NCBI GenBank assembly: GCA_009839405.1
Contig: VXPR01000417.1
Span: 6,255 to 15,739 of the forward strand
Direction: 5' to 3'
Length of the DNA: 9,485 nucleotides
Origin: Gammaproteobacteria bacterium
GTDB taxonomy: Bacteria > Pseudomonadota > Gammaproteobacteria > Pseudomonadales > Azotimanducaceae
The notes under the pieces were generated by a model. It saw nothing but the letters and a program-made list of their open reading frames with translations, was not told the origin of the DNA and made no database searches. Positions 6,227-9,485 of this stretch are shown one piece after another (position 1 is the first letter of the stretch; each line of letters starts with the position of its first letter). The position numbers and the translations under genes were made by a program.

Positions 6227-6396
6227 CGGTTCCTACTCCAACCTGGTCCAACACACCTTTTCGCAAGGGCGTAACGCTCGACCGCCGAGCGCCGGAAACG
6301 GCGCCCAAGAGCCTTCGCAGATGGTACGCCTAAATCGGAGGTGGAGGACGCGCCTTCAGCCGACCAACGACCGGTCGTGCGGCTGTCCGCGCAAGG
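6227..6396. other. 170-base spacer with two short dyads
   Basis: This gap separates the hydrolase stop from the small-protein start, both on the minus strand. It contains GCGCCG-GAAA-CGGCGC at 6289-6304, a 6-bp stem with a GNRA-type tetraloop on the plus strand, and a 12-base perfect palindrome ACGACCGGTCGT at 6367-6378, 19 bases after the hydrolase stop. Neither is followed by a T tract, so neither is a standard intrinsic terminator. No convincing -35/-10 pair for the downstream genes is visible, although spacing suggests a promoter here. Confidence 0.35.
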
Positions 6397-7434
6397 TCAC
6401 CGTAGATGCTCGGCAAGAAACTGCGCCAGTTCCCCATAGGTTTGCTGGTATTCCGGAGAGCCCACGAGGAAGGCGTATTCGGCGTGGGACAACCCCTCGT
6501 ACACATTGAGATCCGCCACCACACCGGCCACGCGCAGCTTGCGATGCACGCGGGCGGTGTCGCTTAGCAGCATGTCGCGGGTACCGGTCACGAGATAGGT
6601 TGGCGGGAAGCCGGTGAAGTCGCCGTACACCGGCGAAATCAAGGCGTGGGTGAGTTCCGCCTCTCCCGCATAGAGCTTGGCGGCAGACGCGAGCATGCCG
6701 TCGTAGGTGACGAGAATCCGGTCGATGCCTTCGTTGGTGTGCAGGGAGTCGCTGGCATCGGTCAGGTCCGCCCAAGGCGTGCCGAGATAGAGCGCGCCGG
6801 GCACCGGCAGGCTCACGGCCTTGAATCGATGCACTGCGGCAAGCGTCAGCCCACCACCGGCTGAAGTGCCGCCAATGGCGATGCTGCTCGGCCGGTGGGT
6901 TTCGAGAAGCTCACGATAAACCGCTTCCATGTCGTCCACCGCCGCGGGAAAGGGATGGTCCGGCGGCATGCGGTAGTCGATGGCCACGGACGGAATCCCG
7001 GACATCGCGGAGATCACCACCGCCTCCGAGACAGCAGCCGGACCGCCACCGAAGACATAGGCACCACCGTGGACGTAGAGGAAGATGTGCTCTTCGTGAG
7101 GGGACTTGGGGCCGGCGGCGGGCATCACGCGGTACACCGCAACATCGGCGATGGTATCGGCCTCGATGGAAACGCCGGCCGCGGTCGCCATTGCATCGAG
7201 ATCCACCGGCGCCGCAGCAAAGCTCGCGGCGAGGGCCCGCCATTCCTTCGCCGTGCGTGGTTGCACCGACGCCCTTTCGACAAGCGCCGGCGTGGGAGTT
7301 TGTGCCACGGCCTCGCGCAGAGCCGCGCTTGCCCCCGCCGGCGGCGCAAGGGACCTGGGCCCGATCTCCCAAATCGCATCCTCGCCTTGCGCCCCAAAGG
7401 CGAGCAACCCAAGCACGGCCAGCATCCCTCGCAT
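6397..7434 (-). CDS. Secreted alpha/beta hydrolase, hormone-sensitive-lipase (HSL) family esterase
   Basis: A 345-residue esterase/lipase of alpha/beta-hydrolase fold 3. The oxyanion-hole motif appears as YVHGGAYVFGG (HGG at residues 122-124). The nucleophile is S191 in GGTSAGGG, D287 in TGTRDMLLSD is the likely acid and H317 in GLSHAEYAF the base, so the triad is complete. DYRMPPDHPFPAAVDD, between oxyanion hole and nucleophile, is also typical of HSL enzymes. The N-terminus MRGMLAVLGLLAFGAQG looks like a short Sec signal peptide cleaved before EDAIWE, placing the enzyme in the periplasm or outside. The ATG at 7434 is chosen because GAGGGG (7447-7442) sits 7 bases upstream and the signal peptide begins there; the frame extends to 7530, but the added residues are arginine-rich and would hide the signal. 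The natural ester substrate is unknown. Confidence 0.87.
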   Translation of the reverse strand: MRGMLAVLGLLAFGAQGEDAIWEIGPRSLAPPAGASAALREAVAQTPTPALVERASVQPRTAKEWRALAASFAAAPVDLDAMATAAGVSIEADTIADVAVYRVMPAAGPKSPHEEHIFLYVHGGAYVFGGGPAAVSEAVVISAMSGIPSVAIDYRMPPDHPFPAAVDDMEAVYRELLETHRPSSIAIGGTSAGGGLTLAAVHRFKAVSLPVPGALYLGTPWADLTDASDSLHTNEGIDRILVTYDGMLASAAKLYAGEAELTHALISPVYGDFTGFPPTYLVTGTRDMLLSDTARVHRKLRVAGVVADLNVYEGLSHAEYAFLVGSPEYQQTYGELAQFLAEHLR

Positions 7435-7743
7435 CTTCGTTCCCCTCACCAGTGATGCGGGAAGTATGCCGACGGCGTGCCGGCGACGCCATGTGGGCCT
7501 TGGCGCCGATGCGCCTCCCCGGAAGATCAACCGTACACCCGCTACACGAACGACGCGGCTTTAGCATCTGTCGCGCACGGGTTGGAGCGGCTCGGTTAGG
7601 GTCCCCCGGTCGAGACACACCGGGTAACGACGAGGTTCATGACCGACGACGAGCGCGAGACATGAGCGGCGACGGCACGCTTAGGCTCCTGGCCTCGACC
7701 GCGACCGCGGTCCGCTGAAGCCGGTCGAGTCCAGCCGCCCGCC
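7435..7743. other. Divergent intergenic region
   Basis: These 309 bases separate the minus-strand hydrolase from the plus-strand MFS gene and must carry their promoters. Apart from the hydrolase ribosome site (7442-7447), I see no convincing sigma-70 promoter on either strand. The octamer CGGTCGAG occurs at 7607-7614 and 7722-7729, and inverted (CTCGACCG) at 7694-7701. Tiny frames at 7639-7665 and 7662-7718 overlap by ATGA but lack good support. Confidence 0.5.
7694..7729 (+). promoter_or_regulatory. Nested dyad in the leader of the second MFS gene
   Basis: CTCGACCG (7694-7701) pairs perfectly with CGGTCGAG (7722-7729) across a 20-base loop that itself holds the 10-base palindrome GACCGCGGTC (7703-7712). 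The structure ends 14 bases before the ATG at 7744, a gene with no visible Shine-Dalgarno sequence. It could be an operator for a regulator or a leader hairpin affecting translation, but dyads of this size arise by chance in GC-rich DNA. Confidence 0.3.
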
Positions 7744-8967
7744 ATGCGCCGCTATCTGCAACTCGCCGTCATCACCGTGGCCGCCGGCGCCATCTATCCG
7801 CTGCTGTACCTGCGCCAGAACTTCGAGGTCTCCATGCTGGAGACCTTCGACATCACCGCGACGCAGCTCGGTCAGTGCAACGCCATCCTGGGAGTGCTGT
7901 TCGTCGTCACCTACCTGCCAAGCGGCTGGCTCGCGGACCGGATCAGGCCGCGCTTCCTCATGTCCTTATCGCTGCTGGCCGCGGGCCTCCTCGGGCTGTG
8001 GTTCGCCGCCGCACCTTCGTTTGCCGAGTTGCGGCTCATCTACGCCGGCTGGGGAATCGCCACCGGCCTCACGTTCTGGTCCGCGCACATAAAGGCGGTC
8101 GCGGTCCTCGCCGAGGAGAAGGAACAGGGCCGCTTCTTCGGCGTCCTCGACGGCGGCCGGGGACTCATCGAGGCGCTGCTCGCGACGGTGGCCATCGCTT
8201 TGTTCGCGTACTGGCTCACGGGATTGGGGAGGCCGACGGACGCGGCCCTACGCACGGTCATCTGGCTCTATGCCGGCAACATGCTCGTCCTCGCACCCGT
8301 CGTTCTACTGACAGTGGACGACAATCGCGCAGAGGGCGGCGATCGTCGGGCGGCGTCCCTGCGCGAGACGGCCCGGGACTTGAGGCTCGTCCTGTCGAAG
8401 CCCGAGATATGGCTGGCGGCGCTTTGCATCATGGCCGGCTATCAACTGTTCTTCGCCACCTACGCCTTGTCGGCGTACATGCAGCAGAACTTCGGCCTCA
8501 CGGCGGTGACCGCCGGCATGATCACGGTCGCCAAGCAGTGGATGCGCCCCCTCGGCGCCATCGGTGCCGGCTTCGTGGGCGACTACTGGGGCCGCGAGAG
8601 GGTGCTGAGCACGCTGCTTGTGTTCGGATCGGCTGCACTGGCTAGCCTGGCCGTGCTGCCGCTTGACGCCGCCGCGCCCGTGCTGCTGGCGATCGTGCTG
8701 GCAGTCGGCCTCATCACCTACGCCGTGCGGGGAATCTACTGGGCGACGCTGGAGCGCTGTGATGTCCCGGACCGGGTCAAGGGGTTCGCCGTCGGCGTGA
8801 TCTCCCTGGTCGGCTACGCGCCGGACATCTACCTGCCGCTGATTCGCGGCGAGCTGGTCGACCGCATCCCGGGGCAATGGGGCTACGGCATTTACTTTCT
8901 CGGCATTGCCGCCTTTGGCCTTGTCGGCGCCGCGGCCGCGTGGCGACTCGGTCGAAGGGTCCGCTGA
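7744..8967 (+). CDS. MFS transporter of unknown substrate
   Basis: A 407-residue major-facilitator permease with about twelve helices. Motif A is degenerate but clear in the loop after helix 2: GWLADRIRPR at residues 61-70. The N-terminal YLRQNFEVSMLETFDITATQ and GLTFWSAHIKAVAVLAEEKE, plus GRFFGVLDGGRGLIEALLA, resemble a nitrate/nitrite- or organophosphate-type (NarK/UhpC-like) branch by eye, but lack features that would fix a substrate. It is unrelated in detail to the efflux-type MFS at 257-1600 and to the GPH symporter. The ATG at 7744 is the first usable start in frame; no Shine-Dalgarno is visible and an inverted repeat lies just upstream. The gene ends 36 bases before the converging nucleoside permease gene. 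Confidence 0.87.
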   Translation: MRRYLQLAVITVAAGAIYPLLYLRQNFEVSMLETFDITATQLGQCNAILGVLFVVTYLPSGWLADRIRPRFLMSLSLLAAGLLGLWFAAAPSFAELRLIYAGWGIATGLTFWSAHIKAVAVLAEEKEQGRFFGVLDGGRGLIEALLATVAIALFAYWLTGLGRPTDAALRTVIWLYAGNMLVLAPVVLLTVDDNRAEGGDRRAASLRETARDLRLVLSKPEIWLAALCIMAGYQLFFATYALSAYMQQNFGLTAVTAGMITVAKQWMRPLGAIGAGFVGDYWGRERVLSTLLVFGSAALASLAVLPLDAAAPVLLAIVLAVGLITYAVRGIYWATLERCDVPDRVKGFAVGVISLVGYAPDIYLPLIRGELVDRIPGQWGYGIYFLGIAAFGLVGAAAAWRLGRRVR

Positions 8968-8979
8968 CAGGCAGTTCGC

Positions 8980-8996
8980 CGGCGCTCGGTGCGCCG
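8980..8996. terminator. Short hairpin between converging genes
   Basis: CGGCGC (8980-8985) pairs with GCGCCG (8991-8996) around a 5-base loop, in the 36-base gap between two convergent genes. It is GC-only and lacks a T tract on either strand. It may act as a weak bidirectional stop, but this rests on position more than on sequence. Confidence 0.25.
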
Positions 8997-9003
8997 AAAC
9001 GAG

Positions 9004-9485
9004 TCAGTCGGGACTTGTGCCGGGCACGTGCTCGGCGTAGTGCGGCCAGTTTCCGAGCAGTTCGTCGACGACGGCAGAACCGACGAGGTAGAGCGACTCG
9101 AGCGAGGCGATCATCCCGGAATAGCCTTCGCTCTCCCGGATCAGGTAGTCCGCCGCACTGACCCCGGGCGGCGGCATGGTGTAGTTGCTGCCCGCCCTCA
9201 GCACCATGAAACGGTTCGCGTCCACGCGTCCGGCGCGGTGCAGGTAGTCGATGGCGCGGTAGGTGCCGGTGTCTTCCATGGCCGAGGTGAAGAAATCGGT
9301 GCGCCCGTCGCTCCAATAGCGCACGTAGTCATTGGCCCAGGCGTTCTTGAGCGCGCCGTGCCAGAAGGTCATCGCCGCGACGTGGCCGCCGCGGGCGACA
9401 AACGGCGGCCTCAGGGCGTTCGGGTGATTCACGTACGCCGGGGTGTTATTCACATCTGACGCTGCCGGGGATCGTTCGCGGGGAG
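9004..9485 (-). CDS. Purine nucleoside permease (NUP family), C-terminal part, cut by window edge
   Basis: The last 159 codons of a NUP-family protein, named after the Candida albicans purine nucleoside permease; bacterial members are commonly annotated as nucleoside transport proteins. Diagnostic stretches are TFWHGALKNAWANDYVRYW, DFFTSAMEDTGTYRAIDYL, then RFMVLRAGSNYTMPPPG. The closing GYSGMIASLESLYLVGSAVV is also typical. A GTG at 9453 could be mistaken for a start, but the frame is open through the edge, and the part upstream of the RPPFVARGGH segment is expected to be long (full proteins are around 340-400 residues). It therefore continues beyond 9485. This fragment has no clear transmembrane helices, so the permease label follows the family name; a binding or enzymatic role is possible. 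Its genomic partner genes lie outside the window. Confidence 0.85.
   Translation of the reverse strand, partial: PRERSPAASDVNNTPAYVNHPNALRPPFVARGGHVAAMTFWHGALKNAWANDYVRYWSDGRTDFFTSAMEDTGTYRAIDYLHRAGRVDANRFMVLRAGSNYTMPPPGVSAADYLIRESEGYSGMIASLESLYLVGSAVVDELLGNWPHYAEHVPGTSPD

Noticed and set aside
7639..7718. Two tiny overlapping frames (8 and 18 codons, ATGA overlap) as a possible leader-peptide pair
   Set aside because: The first has only a weak GAGG upstream and the second none; there is no regulatory codon run or attenuator structure, and short frames like these are common by chance.
8777..9316. 179-codon minus-strand frame across the convergent gap
   Set aside because: It overlaps two strongly supported genes (MFS and nucleoside permease) and is arginine/histidine-rich throughout.
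9004..9453. Complete 149-aa gene starting at GTG 9453
   Set aside because: The frame stays open to the window edge, and the family needs a long N-terminal part, so the GTG is an internal valine codon of a truncated gene.

Overview
This is a window of GC-rich chromosomal DNA from a bacterium, with dense gene packing, Shine-Dalgarno-type starts and some GTG/TTG starts. A TusA-type sulfur carrier that closely resembles the Escherichia coli protein, a gamma-glutamylcyclotransferase-like protein and a purine nucleoside permease suggest a Gram-negative, probably proteobacterial, host. That assignment is inference. There are no rRNA or tRNA genes, no CRISPR array, and no recognisable transposase or integrase.

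Layout. Bases 1-256 hold a dispersed-repeat-like element with nested inverted repeats (15-120) and a perfect TATAAT (154-159) in front of a plus-strand MFS drug-efflux-type transporter (257-1600). A 227-base convergent gap follows, with a striking double hairpin (1743-1800) and a 48-codon open frame that looks like the tail of a lost gene. From 1828 to 7434 every gene is on the minus strand. In transcription order they are: a secreted HSL-type alpha/beta hydrolase (7434-6397); a 70-aa small protein (6226-6014) overlapping an AbiEii-like nucleotidyltransferase (6021-5275); a phytanoyl-CoA-dioxygenase-family Fe(II)/2-oxoglutarate oxygenase (5256-4240); a GPH-family sugar/cation symporter (4185-2800, with its last helix displaced into another frame down to 2720); tusA (2558-2301); and a gamma-glutamylcyclotransferase-like protein overlapping it by four bases (2304-1828). 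A 309-base divergent gap then leads to a plus-strand MFS transporter (7744-8967). It converges on the 3' part of a purine nucleoside permease that runs off the right edge.

How it fits together. Two tight pairs stand out by overlap: the small protein with the nucleotidyltransferase (8-base overlap), which is toxin-antitoxin-like in layout, and tusA with the cyclotransferase (GTGA overlap). The oxygenase and GPH symporter sit 54 bases apart and look like an uptake-plus-hydroxylation cassette. Hand counts on single 60-base rows suggest this cassette is lower in GC than its neighbours (33/60 at 3061-3120 and 28/60 at 5101-5160, against 43/60 at 5641-5700, 40/60 at 961-1020 and 43/60 at 8341-8400), so it may have been acquired. 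Its substrate cannot be read from the sequence. The least ordinary features are the frameshifted symporter end, the double hairpin with complementary loops, and the small-protein/nucleotidyltransferase module.
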